The notes beneath the pieces were generated by a model. The model ran no database searches. It worked only from the letters and a program-made list of their open reading frames with translations, and had not been told where the DNA came from. The position numbers and the translations under genes are program-made. 64,000 nt of DNA from Paenibacillus peoriae (GTDB lineage Bacteria > Bacillota > Bacilli > Paenibacillales > Paenibacillaceae): NCBI RefSeq assembly GCF_022531965.1, contig NZ_CP092831.1:4349001-4413000 (forward strand), read 5' to 3'. This document shows, piece by piece, positions 35,804 to 44,026 of the stretch. Each line of letters begins with the position of its first letter. Within the stretch, counting starts at the first letter, position 1.

Positions 35804-36403
35804 TTATAGTGGAAGGCCAGTCTCCAAGAGATTTAATGCTTCAGATAATAATTCAGAAAAATTTTCAGTTGGATTTTCCGCATAATGCAACATAACAGAT
35901 ATGTTAACACCTATGACGGCGCCTGCAAAAGTTCGAATCTGCAAGTCTCCAGGATCTCGTCCCACCCGTTTGGAAACCATCTCAGCAATCATATGCATTG
36001 TATCAGTCAAATTATTCAAGGTTGCAGCCCGGAGTTCCGGTACTGACATCACGAGTTGGTTACGCTCACGTGTAGTAGACATTTCGTCGCCGGACATGTC
36101 AGACATGGTTGCTAACATAGCATTACGCACAGCTTGAAGTGGAGTTAAATGAGCTGGCTGTTCTTCAAATGCAGATATAAGCAGGGGATCATAGTTATCT
36201 GTAACAATCACATCCTCCTTGCTCGAAAAATAGCGAAAAAAGGTGCTTGGTGAAATCTCCGCTGCTTCTGCAATCTGTTCCACAGTAGTTTCGTTATATC
36301 CCAGTTCGCTGAATAGGCGTAACGCATGCATTTGAATCGATGCAATGGTTTTTGCTTTTTTTCGCTCCCTCAGCCCAAGATTTTGCTGGTGTTCAAGTGA
36401 CAT
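35804..36403 (-). CDS. TetR-family transcriptional regulator
   Basis: 199 residues from the ATG at 36403 with GAGGAG nine bases upstream. The N-terminal helix-turn-helix is typical: TVEQIAEAAEISPSTFFRYF near residues 40-60, preceded by RERKKAKTIASIQMHALRLF. The C-terminal ligand domain is not diagnostic. It lies between the PEP-synthase-like gene and loaP, all on one strand, so it could control its upstream neighbour, the cluster or itself. The ligand is unknown. The start region is odd: a 13-bp sequence containing the ribosome site is duplicated 30 bases upstream and creates a 12-codon ORF overlapping this start. Confidence 0.9.
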   Translation of the reverse strand: MSLEHQQNLGLRERKKAKTIASIQMHALRLFSELGYNETTVEQIAEAAEISPSTFFRYFSSKEDVIVTDNYDPLLISAFEEQPAHLTPLQAVRNAMLATMSDMSGDEMSTTRERNQLVMSVPELRAATLNNLTDTMHMIAEMVSKRVGRDPGDLQIRTFAGAVIGVNISVMLHYAENPTENFSELLSEALNLLETGLPL

Positions 36404-36405
36404 TT

Positions 36406-36457
36406 GTTTCACTCCTCAATAGATTGCTCATTCAAGTTTCACTCCTCATCGAGCAAT
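36406..36457 (-). repeat. duplicated ribosome-site sequence and inverted repeat before tetR
   Basis: GTTTCACTCCTCA occurs at 36406-36418 and again at 36436-36448. Between and beside them lie ATTGCTC (36423-36429) and its complement GAGCAAT (36451-36457). The inverted repeat sits where a TetR autoregulatory operator could lie. The duplication gives a 12-codon ORF (36393-36431, minus strand) with its own GAGGAG site. Confidence 0.6.
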
Positions 36458-36607
36458 TTGCTTCAGCATATATTTTTGACCACATGCACACTATTGCCCG
36501 ATTTTGCGTTTACACTCAGTTTATCATGATCCTTTGTACTTCACGATACCCAGGATTGTATTATTCCTGACTGTAAAGCAATACATCAAAACTTGAAACC
36601 ACTCCAA

Positions 36608-36650
36608 TATCAGCTTTTATAGGCGAATATGCGGCGTACAGAAGCTGATA
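36608..36650 (-). repeat. 9-bp inverted repeat after the PEP-synthase-like gene
   Basis: TATCAGCTT (36608-36616) and AAGCTGATA (36642-36650) are exact complements with 25 bases between. No T run follows on the minus strand, so it is either a weak transcript end or a protein-binding site in front of tetR. Confidence 0.4.
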
Positions 36651-36697
36651 GGTTGAATCAGGTTGGTTCTATTGAGAAATTCAAAAAATTTATCTCC

Positions 36698-39055
36698 TCA
36701 CCTCGTTAGTACAATTCCCTGCCCACCATCAACAATAACCCTGTCGCCGGTTTTCATTCTTGTAGTAGCATTTCCACATCCTACAACAGCTGGAATGCCT
36801 AGCTCTCTGGCTACAATTGCAGCATGAGAGAGTGGTGCTCCTATATCTGTTACAATCGCAGCTGCTTTTGGAAAAAGTGGAGTCCAGCCTACATTCGTTG
36901 TCGAGGTCACCAGTATTTCACCAGGAAGGAGCTGGTGTCCATCCTCAGGATTCCTCAGTACACGTACAGTCCCCTCAATTCTACCTGCCGCTCCAGCAAC
37001 TCCTTCAATGATTTCGGAATGGATAGAGCTATCTAATGGTATATATGGATCATAATAATCTACTCTGCGATTGGGATCCTCCATCCATTGTAAAGGTTCA
37101 AATCGCCCACGTATAATCGAGGGGAACGCAGGCAGTTGCTTATATTTTAAATAGTTCACTTTTCTGGTCGAGATTCTCTCCTCAATAACACTTCCTCCTG
37201 CAAGCCAGCCCAATATCTCATCTACATATAAAAAAAATACATCTTCTCCTATGCCAATCAACTCGCCTGCTTTCAGCGCGAAAGAGCGATTTAATCTGAA
37301 GACACGCGTCCATTCCGAACGAACAGCTTCCCTTAAATGCGGTCCTTCAGAAATTTTTGCTATGACACGTTTCAACTTATTTATCTTGTATGGAAAACGC
37401 TGCTCCAATCTTCTCCAAACCACTTCATTTTGTTCACGTTGTTTATACAATAAATCGTCAACATTTATTCCAGATTTCTTTGTTTCTTGGATTTGCTTTT
37501 CCAGCCAACTCGGTTCTTCTCTTGGATCAGGTATCGATAGCTCAAACTCATGTGGGCCTCGATGCCCATATTCCAATAGATAATCCTCCTGACTCATTTC
37601 ACCTTTCACGACTGAAGATATACCAACAACAGGTCCCAAGCTGGCCAAACCTGTACTTCCGCTCAGATTAGATAGAAGTACACTAGCATCATCACGTCCA
37701 AGCCATTTCTCCAACTTTTCCTTCAATCGAACAAAATTTTGCATCTTGCTACTAGGTCCTTCCAGTGCAATCCACATCGCTTCAATATTTTTAGGCCAAA
37801 GCTGCTCACGCCATAATGTAATCAATTCTTCCTTGGACTGGACATTGCCAATTAACTCTTCCGTTTGAGTGCACCAGGCCGCTGTTTCTTTTATGTGCTG
37901 TGGTAATAATTTCATCGCTTTTCGGGTCTGTTTAAAAGCATACAGCATCTTGGGGAGCATTATTTTAATGAGCTCTTTCCTAGAAAACGGATATATAGGA
38001 ATTTGGATTTCATCTGGAATTTCCCCAAAAACATTGCTCATTTTTTTTAATATTGACTTTTTATTCCACCCAAATGCAAAAAAAACGGACAATGGTACAC
38101 TCACATTGGAGTATACTCTTCCACAGATATTACCAGACATTAAATAATGACCAGGAATCACATTATGTTCTTCGTCCAAAGCACGAATAATAGACCAGCT
38201 TAAGGGAGTAACCACATCTGAAATGGATTCACCTACATTAGTATTCGTCCAAAGAAAATCACCTGATAAAGAATCATTCCATTCAAATGTATCCATATTT
38301 CCAGGGCTTAAAGTAGTAACAGGTCGTGCTTGTAAAAAAAAGAGTTGGCCATTGGCAATGGCCCATTCAATATCCTGTGGTTCTCCCATCGCTTTTTCCA
38401 GACGGGAAGCATACCAATATAGCTTTTTGATATAAGGAAGTAATTCTTTTGGCCCTTTATATCGACCTGAGGGTTTAAATAAGGAGAAAACACGAGCATT
38501 TCCTTTACCAGATACCAGTTGCTCCCCTAACCCGAACACAAAATTTCCAGACATTACTGAACGATTGCCCGTAATAGGGTCTGCTGTAAAAAGAACACCC
38601 GAGATTTCAGAAGGAACCATGATTTGGACTACAATCGCCATTTGGTGTGCTTCTTCAAAACCCTTAACTGCACTGTATGCCCGCACCCTCTCACTGTATT
38701 GAGAATGGTGAACCACATACAAGGCTTTCAGAACGTCCTCGTTTGTTTGTACTTCTAAGACACTTTCAAACTCTCCTGCAAAAGAAGCTAAGGCTGAATC
38801 CTCGCTCAAGGCTGAAGACCTTACTGCAAATGAGACATTAGGGTAATCCTTACGAAGCTTTTCCAAATACCTGATCATTTCTTTCCATGTCTTTTCCTTA
38901 AGTTTTTCCCCTTGAAAGGCCTGTGGAAAAACAATAAAACCATTAGGAATCGGATAACCAGCTTGAAGCATCCTAGCAAGCATCCCTCCTTTGCCTCCGG
39001 TCCATTTCCGCAGCTCAGGAGTTATCTCTGCAAACCATTCTATTTCATTACCCAT
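36698..39055 (-). CDS. PEP-utilising enzyme, PEP synthase / rifampicin phosphotransferase-like
   Basis: 785 residues, ATG with AGGAAG upstream. The N-terminal 260 residues are a pyruvate-phosphate-dikinase-type ATP-grasp domain (GGKGGMLARMLQAG, FAVRSSALSEDS, DPITGNRSVM, DIEWAIANGQLFFLQARPVT). The C-terminal swivelling domain has the phosphohistidine motif TDIGAPLSHAAIVARELG near 745. The roughly 400-residue middle lacks the PEP-binding barrel I would expect in a true PEP synthase. This ATP-grasp / variable domain / His domain layout is that of rifampicin phosphotransferases and related antibiotic-modifying or unknown enzymes. It lies between tetR and a stress gene, close to the cluster. A role in self-protection is possible but not shown. 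Confidence 0.82.
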   Translation of the reverse strand: MGNEIEWFAEITPELRKWTGGKGGMLARMLQAGYPIPNGFIVFPQAFQGEKLKEKTWKEMIRYLEKLRKDYPNVSFAVRSSALSEDSALASFAGEFESVLEVQTNEDVLKALYVVHHSQYSERVRAYSAVKGFEEAHQMAIVVQIMVPSEISGVLFTADPITGNRSVMSGNFVFGLGEQLVSGKGNARVFSLFKPSGRYKGPKELLPYIKKLYWYASRLEKAMGEPQDIEWAIANGQLFFLQARPVTTLSPGNMDTFEWNDSLSGDFLWTNTNVGESISDVVTPLSWSIIRALDEEHNVIPGHYLMSGNICGRVYSNVSVPLSVFFAFGWNKKSILKKMSNVFGEIPDEIQIPIYPFSRKELIKIMLPKMLYAFKQTRKAMKLLPQHIKETAAWCTQTEELIGNVQSKEELITLWREQLWPKNIEAMWIALEGPSSKMQNFVRLKEKLEKWLGRDDASVLLSNLSGSTGLASLGPVVGISSVVKGEMSQEDYLLEYGHRGPHEFELSIPDPREEPSWLEKQIQETKKSGINVDDLLYKQREQNEVVWRRLEQRFPYKINKLKRVIAKISEGPHLREAVRSEWTRVFRLNRSFALKAGELIGIGEDVFFLYVDEILGWLAGGSVIEERISTRKVNYLKYKQLPAFPSIIRGRFEPLQWMEDPNRRVDYYDPYIPLDSSIHSEIIEGVAGAAGRIEGTVRVLRNPEDGHQLLPGEILVTSTTNVGWTPLFPKAAAIVTDIGAPLSHAAIVARELGIPAVVGCGNATTRMKTGDRVIVDGGQGIVLTR

Positions 39056-39447
39056 TTTGACACTTCCTAACTTTTTCAGTTGTAATATTTCGGTCCCGTA
39101 ATTGGAAATGGGTATATTTATTGTTTATATTTTTATTATTTCGGGACTTAGTATCTTTTTACACTTTATACAAAAAGACAGTCAGTGTCAAATTAAATAA
39201 TCTTTCACTTTTTTTGTATCCTGTATCGTTAGCCTCATAGCAACTTACTGTACAAATAAGTCCTAAAAAAGAAAATAGCCTGCGGAAACGGTCCGCAGGC
39301 TCAAAAAGATATATCAAAAGGGGGTCATGCTGTTATTATAAACTGCTAATATTAAGGAATGATGTTTCGAATATTACAATTGTATTACAGTCACTCTTTT
39401 GTAGCTAAATTCTCAAGTATCGACAATCTTGTGCCGTGCTCTCAACT
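39056..39447. other. 392-bp intergenic region
   Basis: A/T-rich, no gene seen. It contains the terminator of the gene at 39448 (39277-39301) and must hold the promoter of the PEP-synthase-like gene. I could not pick a convincing promoter. Confidence 0.5.
39277..39301 (-). terminator. intrinsic terminator
   Basis: Perfect 10-bp stem AGCCTGCGGA/TCCGCAGGCT with a 5-base loop; on the minus strand it is followed by ATTTTCTTTTTT. It ends transcription of the small gene at 39448-39918. Confidence 0.85.
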
Positions 39448-39918
39448 TTAATCCAACTGCGATACATATCCACGATTGGAACGCAGCTTATAAATGACCT
39501 CATCATAATCGGCATCATTCACCTTTGCAGATAATACATACCGTAATTCATCTTGATCACCGTTAATATACACATCTGTTGCACGGAGCAACCCTCCGTC
39601 ATGATTCGTTGTTCCGCTCCGATCTTCATCCAGATCCCTTTGGGCTGAGCCAGAGTTAATCTGGCCATCCTTCACATCTGGTAAAATATTCTTGCCATAA
39701 GCACCCGCCGCAGGGATTGCCGCACCCGCTGAGCCTCCTGTGCTCACAGAGCCAGTATTGTTATAAGGGACCAACGGAATTAAAACCCTCGTCTCCCGAC
39801 CGAGCGTCTCATCCAGAGCACCTACTTCCAAATGTTCAGTTCTATAAGCCTGAAGCGAAGCTCTAGCGCCCTCAGCTTCATCTTCTGTGCGAAAATAAGC
39901 CTGAATCTGTTTAGCCAT
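39448..39918 (-). CDS. uncharacterised 156-aa protein, possibly general-stress related
   Basis: ATG with GAGGAGG seven bases upstream. The protein starts MAKQIQAYFRTEDEAEGARASL, a pattern seen in small stress proteins of the YflT/17M type, has a Gly/Ser/Ala-rich middle (STGGSAGAAIPAAGAYG) and ends in an acidic-aromatic segment. There is no signal peptide or membrane helix. It lies just downstream of the DJ-1/PfpI gene on the same strand, 59 bases away, and is followed by a strong terminator, so the two may be co-expressed under stress. The family link is a weak recollection; treat it as hypothetical. Confidence 0.7.
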   Translation of the reverse strand: MAKQIQAYFRTEDEAEGARASLQAYRTEHLEVGALDETLGRETRVLIPLVPYNNTGSVSTGGSAGAAIPAAGAYGKNILPDVKDGQINSGSAQRDLDEDRSGTTNHDGGLLRATDVYINGDQDELRYVLSAKVNDADYDEVIYKLRSNRGYVSQLD

Positions 39919-39977
39919 ATCAAATCCTCCTCGTTAGGGAATTGTACTGGCATAAATCTAGGAAGCATTCACGGAAA

Positions 39978-40484
39978 TTACAATGCCTTTAACAACTCAC
40001 GCACAAAAGCGGGCTCATCCTTAGGGGTCCGAGACGTAATAAAGTTACCGTCCACAACCGCCTCTCGATCCTCAAAATAAGCACCCGCATTAATCAAGTC
40101 ATCTTTCAATGGAGGATAAGCTGTAATCGTCCGGCCTTGTAACAAATCGGCACTCGCCAAAATTTGTGGCCCGTGACAGATAGCGCCAATCGTTTTTTTG
40201 GACTCATTAATTTCAGTTACAAATTTCAGAACATTTGCATCCAAACGGAGATTTTCCGGAGATGATCCACCAGGAATAACAACTGCATCATAATCACTTG
40301 ATTTCACATCTGCAATGGCTTTTTCAATAGTATAGCTTGCTTTACCTTGCTTACCGCTCACTTTCTCACCTTGCTTCAGCCCAACAATATCCGCCTCATG
40401 TCCAGCCTTTTTTAATTCATCATAAGGTACCTTCATTTCGGAATCTTCAAATTGGTCAGCCAATAAAAATGCAATTTTACTCAT
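39978..40484 (-). CDS. DJ-1/PfpI superfamily protein (type 1 glutamine amidotransferase-like)
   Basis: 168 residues. The sequence begins MSKIAFLLADQFEDSE, with the conserved acidic residue near 18, and carries the nucleophile elbow AICHGP near 102 and the upstream VVIPGG. This is the YfkM/YraA/PfpI branch, general-stress proteins of Bacillus thought to act on damaged proteins or glycation adducts. A site AAGGAG precedes the ATG by about 12 bases. It is followed closely by the uncharacterised small gene on the same strand. Confidence 0.92.
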   Translation of the reverse strand: MSKIAFLLADQFEDSEMKVPYDELKKAGHEADIVGLKQGEKVSGKQGKASYTIEKAIADVKSSDYDAVVIPGGSSPENLRLDANVLKFVTEINESKKTIGAICHGPQILASADLLQGRTITAYPPLKDDLINAGAYFEDREAVVDGNFITSRTPKDEPAFVRELLKAL

Positions 40485-40610
40485 GAATATTCAGATCTCC
40501 TTTCCGGTTATCCCTGATACAAGTTTAAAATTAAGCTTATTTTTCTACCACGATTTGTTATTACCCGCTTGATCTGTTTTTATAACAATTCGCAGCGGCG
40601 GAAAAGAAAA

Positions 40611-40628
40611 AGGAGCCTTTCGGCTCCT
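40611..40628 (-). terminator. intrinsic terminator
   Basis: On the minus strand AGGAGCC-GAAA-GGCTCCT is followed by TTTTTCTTTTCC: a 7-bp stem with a GAAA loop. It lies downstream of dtd and the 53-aa ORF. Confidence 0.85.
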
Positions 40629-40715
40629 CCACTAATTCAATGCTACATATTTTATTTTTGGCCACTTTATGCTACTTTCGGGTGGCACCTTATTAACGCT
40701 CCATTTAACCCAATG

Positions 40716-40877
40716 TTACCTGCGCGGCAAAGCGCCGCGTCCTGGCTTGTCTATGGCTGTTGCAACATGCTGTAATAACGTATCAGCATTACGAGTAAGG
40801 CTGATTGCCTCCTGCATACTACCGGGAAAAAGCAGCATAGTGCTTCGATGCCCGTCCATTTTTGGGGTTTGACGCAT
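40716..40877 (-). CDS. small ORF, 53 aa, unknown function
   Basis: ATG at 40877 with AGGAGAG eight bases upstream and a stop at 40716. The peptide begins MRQTPKMDGHRSTMLLFPGS, is basic at both ends and has an amphipathic middle (EAISLTRNADTLLQHVATAI); there is no membrane helix. The strong ribosome site and the terminator just downstream support a real gene. The last codons contain a G+C-rich hairpin (CGCGGC/GCCGCG). I do not recognise a family. Confidence 0.5.
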   Translation of the reverse strand: MRQTPKMDGHRSTMLLFPGSMQEAISLTRNADTLLQHVATAIDKPGRGALPRR

Positions 40878-40995
40878 AACTTCGTCTCTCCTGTCACCCT
40901 TAGGCTATCCGCCTGGCTAATCACCAATCGGGATGACATTATGGTCCCTCTGAACAGCTATTTTATTCTACTCAGACCACGCCGTGAATGTATAG

Positions 40996-41442
40996 TCACG
41001 AACGTTCGCTATCCAAAATCAGTGTGACTGGGCCCCAGTTCGTCAATGAAACATCCATCATAGCCCCAAAAATTCCCGTTTCTACCTTCAGGCCCTTGGC
41101 TCGAAGCTGACTGTTGAAGAAATCATACAGCTTCTCCGCTTCCTCAGGTTTGGCCGCCCCCATAAAGTTAGGCCTTCTTCCTTTACGGCAGTCACCATAC
41201 AACGTAAATTGAGAGACAGACAAAATGGCTCCACCGACATCCAGAACGCTGTCATTCATTTTGCCTTCAGCATCATCAAATATACGTAATCCCGCCGTTT
41301 TATCCGCCAAATAAACGGCATCGGCTGCTGTATCTCCCTGACCAATACCAACCAGCAGCATTAATCCGGTTCCAATCTTGCCAACCACCTTTTGATTCAC
41401 CGTTACCTGAGCGTCTTTACAGCGCTGAATAATGATCTTCAT
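40996..41442 (-). CDS. dtd: D-aminoacyl-tRNA deacylase (D-Tyr-tRNA deacylase)
   Basis: 148 residues. It begins [15 protein letters not shown] and carries the two active-site motifs [17 protein letters not shown] near 77 and [11 protein letters not shown] near 134 (the family's Gly-Pro motif). The enzyme hydrolyses D-amino acids wrongly attached to tRNA. It follows relA on the same strand, as in Bacillus. Length and motifs are normal. With an amino-acid racemase in the neighbouring cluster a protective role is conceivable, but dtd-relA linkage is ancestral. Confidence 0.97.
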   Translation of the reverse strand: MKIIIQRCKDAQVTVNQKVVGKIGTGLMLLVGIGQGDTAADAVYLADKTAGLRIFDDAEGKMNDSVLDVGGAILSVSQFTLYGDCRKGRRPNFMGAAKPEEAEKLYDFFNSQLRAKGLKVETGIFGAMMDVSLTNWGPVTLILDSERS

Positions 41443-41579
41443 CGACTATCCGATATCTCCTTTAACCTTCCCTTTTAAAAGGTGCTCACAGCCGTACTAC
41501 GGCTCTTTTAGCAGCCTATGGGTCTTTCTACCCAAGATATGTTACAAAGGCTATAAACCTATCTGTACGCTTCATAAGA

Positions 41580-43757
41580 TTATTGCATAATCCGATGCAC
41601 AGTGTATACATCCTTCACCCGTTTAATCCGTTCGACAACAGAATGCAAATGATCCGTGTTGCGAATGAGAATCGTGATGTGAATCATCGCCATTTTATTT
41701 TTATCTGTACGACCTGTAACGGCCGAGAAGCTGGTTTTGTTCTCAGAAATGGCCTGAAGCACTTCATTCAGCAAACCGTTGCGATCATGGCCCGTAATCT
41801 CAATATCGACACTGTAATTGACTTCCGCTGCTTCTTCCCACTCTACTTCAATCACACGCGCCTGGTCTTCGCCCGTACCCGAAGGAATATTCGGGCAATC
41901 CGTCCGGTGAACGGATACGCCGCGTCCACGTGTTACATAGCCAATGATGTCATCTCCCGGTACGGGATTACAACATCGTGCAAAACGAACGAGTAAATTA
42001 TCGACGCCTCTGACGCTGACACCGTTGGTCGGTGTTTTTTTCCGTTCGCCCTGCGGCTTGTACTCCTTGACCTCGGTCGTCAATTCGATCAACCGTGCCT
42101 CTTCTTGTTCCTTACGCAGCTTCTCTGTCAAACGTGTACAGACCTGCGCTGCGGTTATACCACCAAAACCAATCGCAGACAGCATATCTTCGGAATCGTT
42201 AAAAGAGAACTTCTGCGCCACTTCCTGAAGCTTGTCGTCGCTCATCCACACCGATGGCTCGATATCGCGTTTTCTTAGCTCACGTTCCAGATTTTCACGG
42301 CCTTTTTCAACATTCTCCTCACGCTTTTCTTTCTTGAACCATTGTTTGATTTTACTGCGCGCGTGAGAGGACTGAGCAATTTTGAGCCAGTCCTGACTAG
42401 GTCCATAAGAATGTTTGGACGTCATAATTTCGACAATATCCCCAGTTTTAAGCCGATAATCCAAAGGTACGATTCTTCCATTTACCTTAGAGCCAATCGT
42501 TCGATTGCCAACTTCGGTATGAATACGGAAAGCAAAGTCCAGCGGAACGGATCCGGCTGGCAACTCAATGACCTCTCCCTTAGGAGTAAACACAAACACA
42601 AGGTCTGAGAAAAAGTCCATTTTGAGCGATTCCACAAATTCCGACGCATCCTTCGCTTCATTTTGCAGCTCCAGGATTTCTCGAAAAAAGGTGATTTTAT
42701 CCTCAAAGTTAGTGTTGTTTGCTCCGTTGCCTTCTTTATAGGCCCAATGGGCCGCAATCCCGAATTCAGCGGTACGATGCATATCCACTGTGCGAATTTG
42801 CACCTCGGTAGGCTCCCCGTTAGGACCTACTACTGTCGTATGAAGGGACTGATACATATTGGCCTTAGGCATAGCGATATAATCCTTAAACCGCCCCGGC
42901 ATCGGCTTCCACAACGTATGGATAATCCCCAGTGTGGCGTAACAGTCTTTAATGTTATCCACAATAATTCGAATCGCCAGCAAATCATATATTTCATTGA
43001 ACTGCTTGTTCTTCGTCGTCATTTTTTTAAACACACTGTAAATATGTTTAGGGCGTCCGGACAGATCAGCCTGAATGCCCATCTCTTCCAGCTTTTCTCT
43101 GATACGCTGTATGACATTATCAATAAACTGCTCCCGCTCTGCCCGCTTCTTATGCATCAAATTAGCAATGCGATAATACTGCTGAGGATTCAGATAGCGC
43201 AGAGCAATATCTTCCATTTCCCACTTAATGGCTGAAATACCCAGTCGGTTTGCAACCGGACAGAAAATCTCTAACGTTTCATAAGCAATCCGACGCTGGC
43301 TTTCCTCTGACTGATATTTCAAGGTACGCATGTTGTGCAGACGATCTGCTAACTTAATGACAATGACACGAATGTCCTGCGCCATAGCAATAAACATTTT
43401 TCGATAATTTTCGTTCTGTTGTTCTTCCTTGGAACGGAACTGGATACGCTCCAGTTTCGTCAGACCATCGACAAGCATCGCACATGTATCGCCAAAATGC
43501 TCGCGAATCTGCGCCAAAGACACCGTCGTATCCTCCACAACGTCATGTAAAAGAGCGGCGATAATGGAGATGGTATCCATCTGCATATTAACGACGATAT
43601 CAGCAACCGCAAGCGGATGCAGAATATAAGGTTCACCGGACTTACGAGTCTGGCCGGAATGGGCCTGTTCGGCAAAATCATAGGCGTCCCTGATGCGGAT
43701 AAGATCTGCTTCTCTGGTATAGGCCCCGGCCTTTTTAAGTAATTGCTCTATCCCCAT
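41580..43757 (-). CDS. relA: bifunctional (p)ppGpp synthetase/hydrolase, RelA/SpoT family
   Basis: 725 residues. An N-terminal HD hydrolase (HSGQTRKSGEPYILHP, LLHDVVEDT, KLADRLHNM), a synthetase domain near 200-330 (GRPKHIYSVFKKM, RFKDYIAMPKANMYQSLHT), a TGS domain near 390-450 (VFTPKGEVIELPAGSVPLDF) and a C-terminal zinc-finger/ACT region (RFARCCNPVPGDDIIGYVTRG). All key residues of both activities seem present, as for Rel of Firmicutes. It makes and degrades the stringent-response alarmone. dtd follows 137 bases downstream. In Bacillus apt lies directly upstream; here the uracil permease and a chemoreceptor come between. Confidence 0.98.
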   Translation of the reverse strand: MGIEQLLKKAGAYTREADLIRIRDAYDFAEQAHSGQTRKSGEPYILHPLAVADIVVNMQMDTISIIAALLHDVVEDTTVSLAQIREHFGDTCAMLVDGLTKLERIQFRSKEEQQNENYRKMFIAMAQDIRVIVIKLADRLHNMRTLKYQSEESQRRIAYETLEIFCPVANRLGISAIKWEMEDIALRYLNPQQYYRIANLMHKKRAEREQFIDNVIQRIREKLEEMGIQADLSGRPKHIYSVFKKMTTKNKQFNEIYDLLAIRIIVDNIKDCYATLGIIHTLWKPMPGRFKDYIAMPKANMYQSLHTTVVGPNGEPTEVQIRTVDMHRTAEFGIAAHWAYKEGNGANNTNFEDKITFFREILELQNEAKDASEFVESLKMDFFSDLVFVFTPKGEVIELPAGSVPLDFAFRIHTEVGNRTIGSKVNGRIVPLDYRLKTGDIVEIMTSKHSYGPSQDWLKIAQSSHARSKIKQWFKKEKREENVEKGRENLERELRKRDIEPSVWMSDDKLQEVAQKFSFNDSEDMLSAIGFGGITAAQVCTRLTEKLRKEQEEARLIELTTEVKEYKPQGERKKTPTNGVSVRGVDNLLVRFARCCNPVPGDDIIGYVTRGRGVSVHRTDCPNIPSGTGEDQARVIEVEWEEAAEVNYSVDIEITGHDRNGLLNEVLQAISENKTSFSAVTGRTDKNKMAMIHITILIRNTDHLHSVVERIKRVKDVYTVHRIMQ

Positions 43758-44026
43758 TCTGCTCTATTCCGTGTCCTTTCTATGCAAAATGGAACCCGCC
43801 GATCAATGTCGCGCAAAGGTTCCCTTTTAAAAGTGATTTCCTACAATTATGACGGTTAGCACGTCACACGTCAACTATTACAGGTTTGGCATTGTAGCAT
43901 TATTCTGTCACACATGGATAAGTAAAATGAGGAATGTTGACGAATTGAAACGAATTATATTGAAAAAATTACGAAAAGTAATTAATGTATATAAGAATAA
44001 TTGAAAGAACTAAGGAGTGAACTGCG

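Noticed and set aside
40569..40939. ORFs on the plus strand (40569-40775) and in another minus frame (40751-40939)
   Set aside because: Neither has a ribosome site; the 53-codon ORF in the same place does.
43758..44026. Riboswitch or PyrR attenuator before the uracil permease
   Set aside because: I found no terminator/antiterminator pair in the 269 bases upstream.
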